Shown here one piece after another: positions 13,254-21,984 of a stretch of DNA of 63,910 bases. This stretch comes from a virus: positions 1 through 63,910 of the IMG/VR virus record IMGVR_UViG_3300038548_000456. One strand, written 5' to 3'. Position 1 is the first letter of the stretch. Each line of letters opens with the position of its first letter. Under the pieces are notes generated by a model that made no database searches, was not told the origin of the DNA, and saw only the letters and a program-made list of their open reading frames with translations. The position numbers and the translations under genes were made by a program.

Positions 13254-15842
13254 ATGCCTGACACAGAGGTAATGGAGTTTGATGCTCAGTCCTCAGAAGT
13301 AGAGCATACTGATGACGGTGGGGCTATTGTCCGAATAGGTGAAGAGACTGACGAGCTGCAAGAAGACAAGAACTGGTTTGACAACATTGTGGATCAGTTC
13401 GAAGAACCAGAGCTAGAGAAACTATCTGTCCGATTGTTAGACGACATTGACCGAGATAAGAAATCCAGAGAGAAACGAGACCAGCAATATGAAGAAGCAA
13501 TCAAAAGGACAGGCCTCGGTAAAGAGGCTCCTGGAGGCGCTGATTTCGAGGGAGCATCAACTGCGGTCCATCCGATGCTCACACAAGCCTGTGTCGATTA
13601 TTCAGCAAGAGCTATCCGAGAGGTCATGCCACCCAATGGTCCCGTCCGGACGTATGTACCAGGGGACCGACCGACAGTAGAGCGGATTGAGAAGGCGGGA
13701 CGTGTCAAGGATTATATGAATTGGCAATTCAAATTCCAGATGCCAGACTTCAGAACGGAGCTCGAACAACTACTCACACAGCTACCTCTTGGTGGTTCAC
13801 AATACCTGAGGCTAGTGTATGATGCAAAGAAGAAACGTCCATGTCCTGTCTTTGTCCCTGTTGATGATGTCTACTTACCCTATGCTGCTAGCAACTTCTA
13901 TACTGCTGAGCGAATTACTTACTGCGAGCACATCACTAAGTTTGAATTCGATCAACGAGTCAAGTCGGGGATGTACCGGGAACTACCCGCTGGGGACTCA
14001 GGAGAAACGTCTCAAGTTCCCGACGAGACGAAAGCTCAGAAAGCAACTGACAAGATAGAAGGTAAGAGTAAGGACTATCAATACAATGATGACGGACTGC
14101 GTGATGAGTTTGAAGTAACCACTCATTGCGAACTCGAAGATAAACATGAGTCTGCACCTTATCGCATCACCATCGACTCAGCAGCACGCAAGATCGTTGC
14201 TATCAATCGCAACTGGGAAGAAGAAGATGAGACGTTCGAGTCTCTCTACTGGATGGTAGAATTTCCGTTCGTGCCATGGCGTGGTGCGTACTCAATAGGT
14301 TTAGGCCAGATGATTGGATCCTTGAGTGGAGCCGCGACTGGTGCTTTGCGGGCCCTCCTCGATTCCGCTCACATCAACAACTTACCAACCCTTCTGAAAT
14401 TAAAAGGTGCTAACTTTTCCGGGCAGAGTAAGGAGTTGAATATTGCTGAGGTGACGGAAATCGAGGGCGGTATTGCATCAGATGATATTCGCAAGCTGAT
14501 CATGTCAGTGCCGTATAATCAACCCTCTCCTGTGTTATTTCAATTGCTGGGTTTCTGTGTTGATGCTGGTCAAAGTGTAGTTCGCACAACCTTTGAGAAT
14601 ATCGCCGAGCAGAATAGCAATATGCCGGTTGGAACTACCTTAGCGTTGATCGAAGAAGGCATGAAGGTAATGTCAGCTATTCACCTTCGTACTTACCATG
14701 CCATGGACTACGTTGTTCGTTTGCTCCACAGAATTGATAGGATGTACATCACTGAAGAGGAGATGAAGGATGACATTGGCGAGGTACTGGCAACTCAAGC
14801 TGACTTTGAGAAGCCGATTGACGTTGTACCTACTGCCGATCCTGAAGTCTTTAGTGATGTGCAACGCCTGGCTCAATTACAGATCGTGGCAGATCGTGCT
14901 CAAGCAATGCCTGAGTTGTACAATCTTCGCAATGTAGAAAAACGATTGCTTGAGCGCACGAAGATACCCAACCCCGATGAGTTACTCATACCTCTACAGG
15001 AACCTGAACAACAGAATGCAGTCAATGAGAATGCAGCGATGTCATTGCAAAGGCCTGTGGCTGCCTTCCCAGAACAAGACCACCTGGCACACTTACAGGT
15101 ACACTTAGACTATATGCAGTCTCCAGTGCTAGGTGGTCTTCCAGTCATTGCTCCTAGCTTTGTACCGATGGTGCTGGAACATATCAAGGAACATGTGGTA
15201 TTGTGGTACGTCACTGAGAACTATGCTATGCTCAAGATCGCTACTAATCGAACAGAGGAACAGATTACAGCGATCTTGACACAACAGGACCCTGAGACAC
15301 GCGCTGAGCTCGATAAGATGCTGGCTGCGATGTCACAGAAGATCGTGCCTCGAGCGGGTGAGGTACTTAGCAGCCTACCATCCATCGTAACACAAGCTGT
15401 GCAGATGGTGCAATCAATGCAGCCGAAAGAAGAGGTCCCATTGGATCCGAATAAGCAGGCAGATATTCAGGCACGCACTCAAGACAAGCAAGCAGATCGT
15501 CAGCAGAAGGGCGAACTTGCACAACTCAGATTAGTCGAACTCGATAAGAAACTATCTGCGGATAGTGAGACCGAGTTTGCAAAACTCTCAGCGAAAGAAA
15601 GACAACAGGCAGTCGATGCCGCCAATGATGAAGCACAGCAGGCTAAGGAGTACGCTGCTCGACTCGAGGCACTGCAGCTATCAGAGGCTGGCGATGACAG
15701 ACGCACTGCTGCTCAACTTTCATCCCGTGAACAAATCAACAAAGAGGATAACCTCACAGCGTTGGCTATCGCGGAAGCTGAGATAGAATCTGGTGAGAAA
15801 GTCGCAGTCGAGACCGGAACGGGTATTAATCCCTCGGGCTAA
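13254..15842 (+). CDS. Portal protein
   Basis: 862 aa from the ATG at 13254, with GGAG 9 nt upstream. Long for a portal but within the range of P22/N4-like podoviruses. Recognised by position after terL and by the conserved body: G-F-E-G-A-S-T-A-V-H-P-M-type N-terminal region, R-L-V-Y-D and F-V-P-V-D-D-V-Y-L-P-Y-A-A-S, then V-P-F-V-P-W-R-G-A-Y-S-I-G-L-G. The C-terminal 150 residues form a Gln/Ala-rich helical barrel. The portal is the dodecameric channel through which DNA enters and leaves the head. Confidence 0.9.
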   Translation: MPDTEVMEFDAQSSEVEHTDDGGAIVRIGEETDELQEDKNWFDNIVDQFEEPELEKLSVRLLDDIDRDKKSREKRDQQYEEAIKRTGLGKEAPGGADFEGASTAVHPMLTQACVDYSARAIREVMPPNGPVRTYVPGDRPTVERIEKAGRVKDYMNWQFKFQMPDFRTELEQLLTQLPLGGSQYLRLVYDAKKKRPCPVFVPVDDVYLPYAASNFYTAERITYCEHITKFEFDQRVKSGMYRELPAGDSGETSQVPDETKAQKATDKIEGKSKDYQYNDDGLRDEFEVTTHCELEDKHESAPYRITIDSAARKIVAINRNWEEEDETFESLYWMVEFPFVPWRGAYSIGLGQMIGSLSGAATGALRALLDSAHINNLPTLLKLKGANFSGQSKELNIAEVTEIEGGIASDDIRKLIMSVPYNQPSPVLFQLLGFCVDAGQSVVRTTFENIAEQNSNMPVGTTLALIEEGMKVMSAIHLRTYHAMDYVVRLLHRIDRMYITEEEMKDDIGEVLATQADFEKPIDVVPTADPEVFSDVQRLAQLQIVADRAQAMPELYNLRNVEKRLLERTKIPNPDELLIPLQEPEQQNAVNENAAMSLQRPVAAFPEQDHLAHLQVHLDYMQSPVLGGLPVIAPSFVPMVLEHIKEHVVLWYVTENYAMLKIATNRTEEQITAILTQQDPETRAELDKMLAAMSQKIVPRAGEVLSSLPSIVTQAVQMVQSMQPKEEVPLDPNKQADIQARTQDKQADRQQKGELAQLRLVELDKKLSADSETEFAKLSAKERQQAVDAANDEAQQAKEYAARLEALQLSEAGDDRRTAAQLSSREQINKEDNLTALAIAEAEIESGEKVAVETGTGINPSG

Positions 15843-15933
15843 ATCTGGAGAGGTACGAGGTAGTGGCCTTCATATCCAAACATGATGCAGATCAATCGCC
15901 AGCATTTTTTTAACGTAGGATCAGGAGAACGAA

Positions 15934-16140
15934 ATGAGCGACACAAAAGGTAAGTCAGTTGGGAAGTATCCACCTGGCGCTATTCGACAACATCATGCAT
16001 TGGCTACTGGTGCTCCGCTGGAGACAGTGGATACACGTGATCTAGGAGGTGGTTTCAAATCAGACGGTCCTGCGGCAAAGCCAAACAGCATCAAGAAGTC
16101 CGGTACGAGCACCGGTTCGCGCAGCAAGGGCGGCTACTAA
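15934..16140 (+). CDS. Small basic Gly/Ser-rich protein
   Basis: 68 aa with an SD of AGGAGAACGAA. Low-complexity, basic C-terminus (K-K-S-G-T-S-T-G-S-R-S-K-G-G-Y). Perhaps a minor virion or head-assembly protein by position; function unknown. Confidence 0.65.
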   Translation: MSDTKGKSVGKYPPGAIRQHHALATGAPLETVDTRDLGGGFKSDGPAAKPNSIKKSGTSTGSRSKGGY

Positions 16141-16153
16141 CCCGCTCTTTGTG

Positions 16154-16171
16154 CCTATAGGTACCTATAGG
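16154..16171. promoter_or_regulatory. 18-bp perfect palindrome
   Basis: CCTATAGGTACCTATAGG is its own reverse complement and itself consists of two CCTATAGG palindromes separated by TA. It lies in a 67-nt gap before the GTG-started gene. Candidate operator or RNA hairpin in the leader of the capsid genes. Confidence 0.6.
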
Positions 16172-16207
16172 GTACTATTTACAAATTTATCGTGCTGAGG
16201 TAATATT

Positions 16208-16396
16208 GTGCCACAGATCGAACAGATCTTCATAGAACGATTAAAAGAGGAACAGGCCGGATGCATCCAACTTCTCAAAACACCGAAGGACAAGACTGCC
16301 TTTGGATATGGAGAAGCCTGTGGAACGCTCCAAGGCCTCAATCGTGCCGAGCAGCTGTTCTTAGATGTGATAGGGGAAGTAGATGACCAGACTTAA
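16208..16396 (+). CDS. Small hypothetical protein, GTG start
   Basis: 62 aa, GTG start with GAGG about 8 nt upstream. Helical (QIEQIFIERLKEEQAGCIQLL). Overlaps the GroES-like gene by 14 nt. Small helical proteins at this locus often sit between portal and scaffold; function unknown. Confidence 0.65.
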   Translation: MPQIEQIFIERLKEEQAGCIQLLKTPKDKTAFGYGEACGTLQGLNRAEQLFLDVIGEVDDQT

Positions 16397-16826
16397 CGTC
16401 GCAGAGATACCTGACCACAAACAGACTCACGAAGATGCAATGTCTTTCGCGTTTCCGAATGTGAAGCCAGGTCTTACGCCTTATGGATCTCGCGTTCTCG
16501 TGCAGATCCGTACGCCCAAAACTGTGACGGAAGGTGGCATTCTTATTCCAGAGGAAGCCAGGCAAACTGAGAAGTGGAATACTCAGGTTGCTAAAGTCAT
16601 CACGCTTGGACCTGTCTCATTCAAGAATCGCGAAACTCTTGAATCGTGGCCTGAAGGGGATTGGTGCTGGGCAGGCACATTCGTTCGTGTTCCGAAGTAT
16701 GGAGGCGATCGATGGGAAGTTCCAGTGCCTGGCAGCCAAGACCCCGCGCTATTCGTATTGTATAATGACCTCGACCTTCTCGGTCAGTTTGTCGGCAATC
16801 CATTATCCGTAAAAGCATTCATCTGA
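16383..16826 (+). CDS. GroES-like co-chaperonin
   Basis: 147 aa (E. coli GroES is 97). Residues about 30-140 match the Cpn10 fold: P-Y-G-S-R-V-L-V-Q-I, then T-E-G-G-I-L-I-P-E-E-A-R in the mobile-loop region, V-A-K-V-I-T-L-G-P and F-V-R-V-P-K-Y-G-G-D, ending Y-N-D-L-D-L-L-G. An insert of about 30 residues (W-P-E-G-D-W-C-W-A-G) separates the strands. Phage co-chaperonins such as T4 gp31 redirect GroEL to fold the major capsid protein. The location just ahead of scaffold and capsid supports that role. An alternative start is the Met at 16440. Confidence 0.8.
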   Translation: MTRLNVAEIPDHKQTHEDAMSFAFPNVKPGLTPYGSRVLVQIRTPKTVTEGGILIPEEARQTEKWNTQVAKVITLGPVSFKNRETLESWPEGDWCWAGTFVRVPKYGGDRWEVPVPGSQDPALFVLYNDLDLLGQFVGNPLSVKAFI

Positions 16827-16841
16827 CTGTAGGAGACAGAG

Positions 16842-17819
16842 ATGACAGGTTCAACCCAAGAGGAACAAGAAGAAGAAGAAAAAATCATTGCGGTGGAGGA
16901 TAAGACTGATGATGAAGGGGATGACGAAGAAGGAAAAGAGGCAAAAGAGAAAGAGGGACAAGAAGAACAAGAACAAGAAGACGACGAGGAAGAGGGAGAA
17001 CGCTTAGGAGCCAGCGAAGACGATGATGACGACGCGGCTACCAAGCTAGAGAAACGTCGATCCGAACGGAAGACTCGCAAAGAACGACAAAAGGTAGCTC
17101 GGGCTCGTGATCAGAAAGAGATGAGCTTCCTTCGAGGTCGAAATGAAACACTCGAGCGACGGTTCTCCGAATTAGATGCAAGGGTTGGTCATAGCGAAGT
17201 TGCTCAGGTTGACACTCGCATCACTGATCTGAAGTCGCAGATCAAACTGGCTGATCAAGTCATCACAAAGTCGATTGACTCTCAGGATGGTGCATCCTAC
17301 ACTGAGGCACAAGGCATAAGAGATAATCTTCGAGACCAGCTGAATCGGATGGAGTATGCAAAACAATCCATGACTCAGCGAGCAGAACAACCTGAAAGGG
17401 ATCCACGTCTAATTAGTCACGCTGCTGACTGGGTAAAAAGCCACGACTGGTGGGATCCGAACGGTGGTGATGCTGACTCAAGAAAGGTATCACAGCTTGA
17501 TGCACAACTAGTCAACGAGCAATATGATCCGACTACTCCGGAATACTGGGATATGCTTAGTGAACGAGTAAAGGAGGCTCTGCCTCATCGGTATAGTGAT
17601 GATGAAGGCAACGGTGAGAAGAAACCTAAGCCGAAAGCAAAACCTAAAGGTCCTACCATGTCAGTTGGAGGGCGTGAACGTCCTCTGAAGAAGAACGAAG
17701 TATACATTAGCCCTGAGCGTAAAGAAGCGATGATCGAAGCTGGTGTATGGGAAGATCCGGAACTGCGTCAGAAGTACTTGAAGAGTTATTCCAAGTACGA
17801 CGCAGAGAACCGGGCATAA
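16842..17819 (+). CDS. Scaffolding protein-like
   Basis: 325 aa. The first 65 residues are extremely acidic (runs of E/D), followed by a Lys/Arg-rich helix and a long predicted coiled coil (about 75-185). The C-terminal third is basic and Pro-containing. Acidic, helical and located upstream of the capsid gene, as scaffolds are. No protease is visible. The scaffold call is by composition and position. Confidence 0.7.
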   Translation: MTGSTQEEQEEEEKIIAVEDKTDDEGDDEEGKEAKEKEGQEEQEQEDDEEEGERLGASEDDDDDAATKLEKRRSERKTRKERQKVARARDQKEMSFLRGRNETLERRFSELDARVGHSEVAQVDTRITDLKSQIKLADQVITKSIDSQDGASYTEAQGIRDNLRDQLNRMEYAKQSMTQRAEQPERDPRLISHAADWVKSHDWWDPNGGDADSRKVSQLDAQLVNEQYDPTTPEYWDMLSERVKEALPHRYSDDEGNGEKKPKPKAKPKGPTMSVGGRERPLKKNEVYISPERKEAMIEAGVWEDPELRQKYLKSYSKYDAENRA

Positions 17820-17845
17820 CGACAGCTGTCTGAAGGAGAAAGCTC

Positions 17846-18430
17846 ATGGCTAGAAAATTATCACAACGAGACCCGAAACTGAACGCTCAATCTGAATCAC
17901 GCGCATCACGAGAGGAAGGTGATAGGAATGTCACCCAGGATCGACAGCTAAGTGATAGTGAGAGACTTGATGAGTTTCGGCAAACATTCTTCCAATCAGC
18001 ACTGCCTGATCTCCCGCCAATACCGGGGTATCACGTTTGTTGGCTAACCACGGAGAACCCACGCGATCCTATCCCCTCTCGGATGAGAATGGGGTATGAG
18101 CCTATCAAGTCAAGCGACATTCTAGGTTGGGAACACGCCTCATTGAAGACAGGCGAGTACGCCGGAATGGTCGGAGTGAACGAGATGGTAGCATTTAAGA
18201 TTCCACTTCACCTCTACGAAATCTACATGACTGAGGCGCATCACACGCAGCCTCTCATGGAGGAGTCGAAGTTAAATGAAGCCAGAATACTGGCTGAGGA
18301 AGCGGCATCTCAAATGGCAAGGGCACCTATTAGCTTCGAACTAGAAGAGGGGCAAGCAGATTTTGGACAAGCACCGGATGCACCGAACTTTGAAGAGACA
18401 TTAACAAACAGAGAACGGCCCACTCGGTAA
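17846..18430 (+). CDS. Head-region hypothetical protein
   Basis: 194 aa, SD GAAGGAGAAAGCTC. Polar N-terminal 40 residues, then a mixed domain (P-G-Y-H-V-C-W-L-T-T-E-N-P-R-D-P) and an acidic C-terminus. A protein of this type between scaffold and capsid is common in related podophages; function unknown. Confidence 0.7.
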   Translation: MARKLSQRDPKLNAQSESRASREEGDRNVTQDRQLSDSERLDEFRQTFFQSALPDLPPIPGYHVCWLTTENPRDPIPSRMRMGYEPIKSSDILGWEHASLKTGEYAGMVGVNEMVAFKIPLHLYEIYMTEAHHTQPLMEESKLNEARILAEEAASQMARAPISFELEEGQADFGQAPDAPNFEETLTNRERPTR

Positions 18431-18455
18431 ACTAACTTAATCTGGAGAAATTACT

Positions 18456-19022
18456 ATGAGTTCTGTAGCTTCCCCGTTTGGCTTAAAGCCTGCTTGGCAT
18501 CCCTCTGGCGTTATTCGTCAGCAGCAAGGTACCATTATCTCTGGCTTGGCGTCAAACATTTTCCAGTTTTCTCCCGTGCGTTGGGCAGATGCAACTGGCG
18601 GTTTAGTTCCCGCTGTTGCCGGTGCTACCAATGTTCTTGGTGCCTTCATGGGCGTCGAGTTCACTGGTACTGATGGCAGGCGTCGTGTCGCAAACTTCTG
18701 GGAGTCCGGTCAGGTAGGCACAGAAATTGTTGCTTACTTTACAATGGACCCTCAGATCGTCTATGAAATCCAAGCTGAAGGCTCCGTTCTTCAGCTCAAC
18801 GTGGGTGACATGGCGGACTACAATGCATTGGCAGGAAACACAACGACCGGCTTGTCTAGCGTATCGTTGGATTCATCCGCGCTTAGCGCTGCTGCCGCAC
18901 AACTTCGTGTTGTCGGTATCAACCCTGGATCTGATAACGTCGTTGGTGATGCATTCACCATTGTCGAAGTTCAGATTGCTGAGCACGCCTTTAACGCCTA
19001 CACCGTCGTGAAGACGGCTTAA
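18456..19022 (+). CDS. Head decoration/structural protein
   Basis: 188 aa, Ala/Gly/Val-rich and beta-type. N-terminus S-P-F-G-L-K-P-A-W-H-P-S-G is typical of phage head-associated proteins placed directly before the capsid gene. SD CTGGAGAAATTACT. Likely capsid cement by position; no enzyme motif. Confidence 0.7.
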   Translation: MSSVASPFGLKPAWHPSGVIRQQQGTIISGLASNIFQFSPVRWADATGGLVPAVAGATNVLGAFMGVEFTGTDGRRRVANFWESGQVGTEIVAYFTMDPQIVYEIQAEGSVLQLNVGDMADYNALAGNTTTGLSSVSLDSSALSAAAAQLRVVGINPGSDNVVGDAFTIVEVQIAEHAFNAYTVVKTA

Positions 19023-19047
19023 TTGGTTTAACATAGGAGCATAAGTT

Positions 19048-19977
19048 ATGGCTGTCCCAATGAGGTCCACCGACTTTCGTTCAATCGTTGAACCGATTTT
19101 GAATGAGAGTTTTGACGGCATTTACAATCAACGCGCCGACGAGTGGAAAGGTTGTTTCAAAGAAAGAAACGGCACTCCACGTTCTTATCACGAAGAGCCA
19201 GTACTGTATGGCTTCGGAGCTGCACCTGAAATGCCTGACGGCACGCCGGTCACCTACGATGCCGGCGGTGTACTCTTCATCCAACGCTATGTCTACAAGG
19301 TCTTCGGACTTGCTTTCGCACTGACTAAGGTGCTCGTCGAAGATGGCGATCACATTAAGATTGGTACGATCTACTCTGAGCATCTTGCTCAGTCCATGAT
19401 CGAAACGAAAGAGACACTCTGCGCCAACATCTTCAATCGTTCCTTTAATGGCGCGTTTGTCGGTGGTGACGGCGTAGCGTTGAACGTCACTAACCATCCA
19501 ATTGCACCGGGTGGTACTACAGCTGGCGTATTCTCTAACCTGTTGACAACTGCCGCGGCATTGTCACAGACGTCTCTTGAGCAGACACTCATTCAGATTC
19601 GCAATGCTGTTGATAATAACGGCAAGCGTATCCGTTTGACGCCTAAGAAGATCGTCTGTGGTCCGAGCCTAGTGTTCCAGTCTGAAGTTCTGCTGAAGAG
19701 CGTGCTTCGTACTGGTACGGCTAACAACGACATCAACCCAATCAAATCAATGGGTCTGCTGAGCGATGGACAGGCTAATCTGTCCCGTATCACCAGCACG
19801 ACTGCTTGGTGGATTGGTACCGATGCTCCGCGTGGCTTGCAGATGATGAAACGCCGTGGTCTTGAGAAGTCAATGGAAGGCGACTTCGAGACAGACTCTA
19901 TGCGTTACAAGTCAACAGAACGCTACATCCCATCGTGGACAGATCCTCGGACTGTTTACGGTACTCCAGGACTCTAA
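19048..19977 (+). CDS. Major capsid protein
   Basis: 309 aa. Recognised by the conserved body of Mu gpT/HK97-fold heads: LTPKKIVCGPSLVFQ, N-D-I-N-P-I, W-W-I-G-T-D-A-P-R-G-L, then the C-terminal E-R-Y-I-P-S-W-T-D-P-R. It starts after AGGAGCATAAGTT and is followed immediately by a strong terminator, consistent with one abundant transcript end. Forms the icosahedral shell; probably folded with help from the phage GroES. Confidence 0.88.
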   Translation: MAVPMRSTDFRSIVEPILNESFDGIYNQRADEWKGCFKERNGTPRSYHEEPVLYGFGAAPEMPDGTPVTYDAGGVLFIQRYVYKVFGLAFALTKVLVEDGDHIKIGTIYSEHLAQSMIETKETLCANIFNRSFNGAFVGGDGVALNVTNHPIAPGGTTAGVFSNLLTTAAALSQTSLEQTLIQIRNAVDNNGKRIRLTPKKIVCGPSLVFQSEVLLKSVLRTGTANNDINPIKSMGLLSDGQANLSRITSTTAWWIGTDAPRGLQMMKRRGLEKSMEGDFETDSMRYKSTERYIPSWTDPRTVYGTPGL

Positions 19978-19999
19978 TCGAGAGACCTACAAGAAGGGT

Positions 20000-20034
20000 G
20001 GGGGCCGGACGTGAAACGGCCCCCTAACTTTTCC
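20000..20034 (+). terminator. Rho-independent terminator after the capsid gene
   Basis: GGGGGCCG (20000-20007), 9-nt loop, CGGCCCCC (20017-20024), then TAACTTTT. Perfect 8-bp GC stem, 23 nt after the capsid stop. Confidence 0.85.
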
Positions 20035-20073
20035 AGACGTGAAATGGAAAGACCACAACTTTAGGAGAACAAC

Positions 20074-20790
20074 ATGGGCCTTGTAAACATACAAAATACC
20101 AATCTCGAAAACGGTATCACCAACCGCAATGCTGCGGCTATTTTTGGTTCAATGGGTCATCTTGATCCAACTAAGTTCATCACACACATGGATGACTTCC
20201 TTGCACCCTCCTTTGTAACCGTTCAAATAAACGGCTACACTTTTACTACTGCGGGGACTAGTGGGGCTATCACAGCCGTAGCTGAATCACTGGGCGGTGA
20301 AATTCTGATTCTCACCGACGATGATGACAATGATCTTGGAATCATTCAAACAAACACCAGAGGGTTCACTGTCGCTGCTAGTAAGCGTCTTTACTTCGGC
20401 TGCAAATTCAACAGCGATGTTGTACTTCTTTCTGATCTTGTTGCAGGTCTCATGGAGTCTTCATCTCTGACTCCTCCTAGCGGGATATTCTTCCAGAGTC
20501 TTGAAGCGAGTACAGATATTGATATCGTAGCTCGGTCAGCTGCTGGTCAAACCGCCATCGTGGAGGGCATTGCTACCATCGTCGCTGATGAAGATGTCAC
20601 ACTTGAATTCTACTTCGATGGCATCGACCGAGCCTACTTCGCAGTCAACGGCACTCCGAGCGGGTTCCTTGATATGGCGGGTACAACTCTTCCTGACGAT
20701 TTCTTGGGCCCAACCATCGGAGCTATCACAAGAGCAGCTGCAGCTGTTTCAGTCCAGGTTGATTACCTCTTCGCCTCTCAGGAGAGATAA
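20074..20790 (+). CDS. Structural protein, jelly-roll/LamG-like
   Basis: 238 aa, SD AGGAGAACAAC. Beta-rich with short strands and conserved-looking F-G-C-K-F and D-V-T-L-E-F-Y-F-D-G-I-D segments, like lectin-type sandwich domains of virion proteins. Probably a head or head-tail decoration protein. Confidence 0.65.
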   Translation: MGLVNIQNTNLENGITNRNAAAIFGSMGHLDPTKFITHMDDFLAPSFVTVQINGYTFTTAGTSGAITAVAESLGGEILILTDDDDNDLGIIQTNTRGFTVAASKRLYFGCKFNSDVVLLSDLVAGLMESSSLTPPSGIFFQSLEASTDIDIVARSAAGQTAIVEGIATIVADEDVTLEFYFDGIDRAYFAVNGTPSGFLDMAGTTLPDDFLGPTIGAITRAAAAVSVQVDYLFASQER

Positions 20791-20792
20791 TC

Positions 20793-21428
20793 ATGAGACC
20801 TGTTATCCAATCACGGACCTTAGCTACGGCTGATCCGAACGGGATCGCCGAGACTCAGACTCCATTAGCTGGGGGAAATTTAACTCTTGATGGTGCTTTG
20901 GTGGTTGCTGGTGTAGCCATACTCGATGCCCAACGAAGAGTCATCATCACCTCAGCGGCGGATGATACAGCCAGGACGTTCACCGTTACTGGAACGGATG
21001 AGCAAGGTCGTACCATTACTGAAGCCATTGCCGGAGTTGACACTGCTGCTGCTACGTCTCTGTTGGACTTTTTCACCGTGACTCAGATTGCAGTGGACGC
21101 CGCTACAGCAGGTGCAGTCATAGCTGGCACCAATGGAGTTGGAGCTTCTATTCCCATTCCTATCGATAAGTACCTCAGTCCAACTAGCATCGGACTTGGA
21201 ATCATTGTCATAGGCACTATCAACTACACCATCGAGCATACATTTGATGATGTCTTTGATGGAAATGCTTCAGCTATCCGGAGCTGGTTCGATCATCCTA
21301 CTCTCGCCGGTGAAACTGCGAGTATGGATGGTAACTACATGGCTCCTCCTAGCGCTTGTCGAATCTTAACCAATTCAGGGGGGGGATCTGCTGTGTTCAC
21401 CCTGATACAAGCTGGAGCAGTCGCATGA
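20793..21428 (+). CDS. Virion structural protein
   Basis: 211 aa, Ala/Thr/Gly-rich and beta-type (S-R-T-L-A-T-A-D-P-N-G-I at the N-terminus). Similar proteins of unknown role follow the capsid gene in related podophages. Starts 2 nt after the preceding stop. Confidence 0.65.
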   Translation: MRPVIQSRTLATADPNGIAETQTPLAGGNLTLDGALVVAGVAILDAQRRVIITSAADDTARTFTVTGTDEQGRTITEAIAGVDTAAATSLLDFFTVTQIAVDAATAGAVIAGTNGVGASIPIPIDKYLSPTSIGLGIIVIGTINYTIEHTFDDVFDGNASAIRSWFDHPTLAGETASMDGNYMAPPSACRILTNSGGGSAVFTLIQAGAVA

Positions 21429-21979
21429 GTATCGGTGGAGATATGACGGGAGATATGATACAACTCCCTAAGTATCTTGTGGAAGATTCTCCTCGTCTTG
21501 TGGATAGGATGAAAGCTTTCGAAGAAGGCCATCAGAAAGCAATTGATGCAGCTAAACTTCTGGGAGATGTAGAAGACATTCCGCGCCTCAAGAAAGAGGC
21601 AGCTGCAGAAGCCGACAAACAAAGCGTTCTTACTCGGGAGGCTAAGGAGGCAGCCAAGAAAATAATCTCAGGTGCTGAAGGAGAAGCGACTGAAATTTTT
21701 GCTGCTGCTGAAACAGAAGCAGAGAAACTTATAGCTGATGCCAAGGAAATGACTGCCAGATCAGAGGAAGTTAATAAGGCAGCCATTAAGGTTTCTCAAA
21801 CAACTGTTGAACGACTGAGACAGGTAGAAAAACGTGAGAAAGATCTTGCTGATGGGTGGGAAAAACTCATGACGCAAGAAGAAAATCTCGATTCCCTTAA
21901 AACCCAACTTCTGCAGGAGAAGTCCAAGCTCGCATCGGTGCGCGAGCATGTTGATCAAATCGATCAAATCCTGAGGTAG
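21425..21979 (+). CDS. Coiled-coil virion-module protein
   Basis: 184 aa from the ATG at 21425 (ATGA overlap). Nearly all helix, with Ala/Glu/Lys heptads from about residue 30 to 180. Resembles tail or head chaperones, or a fibre-attachment rod; function unknown. An N-terminal extension to 21356 lies within the upstream gene and is rejected. Confidence 0.65.
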   Translation: MSIGGDMTGDMIQLPKYLVEDSPRLVDRMKAFEEGHQKAIDAAKLLGDVEDIPRLKKEAAAEADKQSVLTREAKEAAKKIISGAEGEATEIFAAAETEAEKLIADAKEMTARSEEVNKAAIKVSQTTVERLRQVEKREKDLADGWEKLMTQEENLDSLKTQLLQEKSKLASVREHVDQIDQILR

Positions 21980-21984
21980 TCTTT

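Noticed and set aside
15565-15786. Extra ORF within the portal gene
   Set aside because: Shadow of the Gln/Ala-rich C-terminal barrel. No SD.
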